A stretch of 64,000 bases of DNA from NCBI GenBank assembly GCA_902592445.1, contig CACJEN010000003.1, forward strand, positions 62,001 to 126,000, read 5' to 3'. The DNA comes from an uncultured Pelagibacteraceae bacterium (GTDB lineage: Bacteria > Pseudomonadota > Alphaproteobacteria > Pelagibacterales > Pelagibacteraceae). The notes beneath the pieces were generated by a model, which saw only the letters and a program-made list of their open reading frames with translations, ran no database searches and was not told where the DNA came from. Numbering within the stretch: the first letter of the stretch is position 1; every line of letters begins with the position of its first letter. Shown here one piece after another: positions 63,203-64,000 of the stretch. The position numbers were made by a program, and so were the translations under genes.

Positions 63203-63660
63203 TATTTACCTTTAGTAAATGGTAGCCATTTTTCAAATGCTGATTTTAAAGGACCATCATATGGAATTGAATAAGAATTTGGATTTGGACTAGTTAAAAC
63301 TTCAATACCTTTTGAAAAAATAAAGATAAAAACTATTACAAAAACAATTACCATTATTTTAAAAGGATCAAAATTTTTTGTTTGAAAAACACTTGCGGAC
63401 CTTGCTTCTGCTTTATGAAATTGTTTAAAAGTCATGTAGACGGCAAATATTAATCCTATATGAGCTAAAAAAAGACCAGCCCACCCAAATGCAAAAGTTG
63501 TATAAGAAAAAACATATAAACTAAAAACTGTAGTCCAAATAAAACTTAAAACTAATAAAATTTGAAGTCTAACTGTTTTAGGAAGTGCACGTAAATCATT
63601 TTTGCTATCATCAAATAAAATGTTTGCAGCATCTCTCATCCAATTTTTTATTGATTCCAT
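63202..63660 (-). CDS. membrane protein of unknown function
   Basis: This is a 152-residue protein with three membrane segments: about residues 30-50 (LQILLVLSFIWTTVFSLYVFSY), 57-78 and 103-118 (IMVIVFVIVFIFIFSKGIEVL). The last 35 residues are probably periplasmic and contain Pro and Lys. I recognise no family. The 1-base overlap with the PsiE-like gene suggests a two-gene unit. Confidence 0.65.
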   Translation of the reverse strand: MESIKNWMRDAANILFDDSKNDLRALPKTVRLQILLVLSFIWTTVFSLYVFSYTTFAFGWAGLFLAHIGLIFAVYMTFKQFHKAEARSASVFQTKNFDPFKIMVIVFVIVFIFIFSKGIEVLTSPNPNSYSIPYDGPLKSAFEKWLPFTKGK

Positions 63661-63720
63661 ATTTTTAAGATATAATTTTTTAAAATTTAAACAAATGCTA
63701 ATTTGCCCTAAACTTTACTG

Positions 63721-64000
63721 TTAACGAAGCTTTTTTTTATGAAAATTGATAAATTTCTCAACGTTAGATTTATTAAATGACTTGTTCTCTTCAAAAGAAA
63801 CTTTCTTCATTGAATAAGCACTACTATTAGTTACTCTAGATTGAATTGTAATATTCCCTTTATATAATTTAAGCTTGACTGCGCCGTTAACTTTATTTCT
63901 TTTCAAATCAACAATTTTCTGAAGTTTAAATCTCTCTTTTGAATACCAGTAACCATTATAAATTAACTCTGCATATCTAGACATTATTCGATCTTTTTTA
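63721..64000 (-). CDS. argG: argininosuccinate synthase, C-terminal part
   Basis: The frame is open to the window edge, so the start lies beyond 64000. The 93-residue piece matches the end of ArgG: DRIMSRYAELIYNGYWYSKE, GAVKLKLYKGNITIQSR and SAYSMKKVSFEENKSF. ArgG joins citrulline and aspartate in arginine synthesis. An internal ATG at 63984 looks like a start but the family sequence continues upstream (KKDRIM), so it is not one. The ending NFHKKKLR is close to other ArgG C-termini. Confidence 0.92.
   Translation of the reverse strand, partial: KKDRIMSRYAELIYNGYWYSKERFKLQKIVDLKRNKVNGAVKLKLYKGNITIQSRVTNSSAYSMKKVSFEENKSFNKSNVEKFINFHKKKLR

Noticed and set aside
63984-63984. ATG as the start of a small 87-residue gene
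   Set aside because: The protein is the C-terminal part of argininosuccinate synthase and the frame stays open upstream to the window edge.
1-64000. CRISPR arrays, rRNA genes, insertion sequences, prophage
   Set aside because: I scanned for regularly spaced repeats, transposase or integrase motifs and rRNA-like GC-rich stretches and saw none.

Overview
The window looks like a chromosome segment of a SAR11 bacterium (Pelagibacterales, Candidatus Pelagibacter type, Alphaproteobacteria). The DNA is very A+T-rich, proteins are rich in Lys, Asn and Ile, and genes are packed with gaps of a few bases or small overlaps. There are no insertion sequences, CRISPR arrays or rRNA genes. Gene order matches the conserved origin-proximal block of alphaproteobacteria. 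The taxonomic call is inference from gene content and order; no database was searched.

Region 1 (1-13057): the end of leuS, then lptE and holA on the plus strand. These converge on a long minus-strand series hemE-hemH-hemJ-rho-GT41-mnmE-mnmG-rsmG-parA-parB. One perfect parS site lies inside rsmG and a one-mismatch copy inside mnmG.

Region 2 (13058-13343): a very A+T-rich gap with three one-mismatch DnaA boxes, where the coding strand flips. It sits between hemE and ppsR, the position of the Caulobacter origin, so I call it a candidate oriC. To its right run ppsR-maf-aroE-coaE-dnaQ on the plus strand, then secB-fxsA, a Tim44-like gene, smr, and hslUV.

Region 3 (20636-29353): the histidine genes hisB-hisH-(FkbM methyltransferase)-hisA-hisF-hisE, a small secreted or anchored protein and a DUF985 cupin. 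Next comes an ATP-dependent malate-cleavage module (malyl-CoA lyase plus malate-CoA ligase subunits MtkA/MtkB, not SucCD), then HIT and GNAT genes.

Region 4 (29346-44889): lolA-ftsK, a Ubi-type hydroxylase and a Lon-N protein. An accessory stretch follows with three sulfotransferases, an FkbM methyltransferase and tRNA-Gly(GCC). After it come phhB, purH, a heparinase II/III-like protein, rpe, a YggT-like protein, and a two-subunit sodium:solute symporter whose large subunit carries an EF-hand-like loop.

Region 5 (45003-64000): an orphan conserved gene, acetyl-CoA synthetase with a Lys-rich N-terminal tail, an EVE protein, a 913-residue secreted protein of unknown function, and tsaD divergent from hemC-hemD-mscS-yggT-folD. 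Then come an MBL hydrolase, a PQQ-type sugar dehydrogenase, an SDR, and a light-related cluster (a photolyase-related protein, a 41-residue DUF2256 protein, and a photolyase-like protein with only the FAD domain). Two small membrane proteins and the 3' end of argG close the window.

Together this is core replication, partition, translation, heme, histidine and central-carbon housekeeping with a few small accessory insertions (GT41, FkbM, sulfotransferases). I found no gene cluster that clearly amounts to an undescribed system. The best leads are the sulfotransferase/tRNA-Gly neighbourhood, the malate-cleavage module, the photolyase cluster and the large secreted protein.
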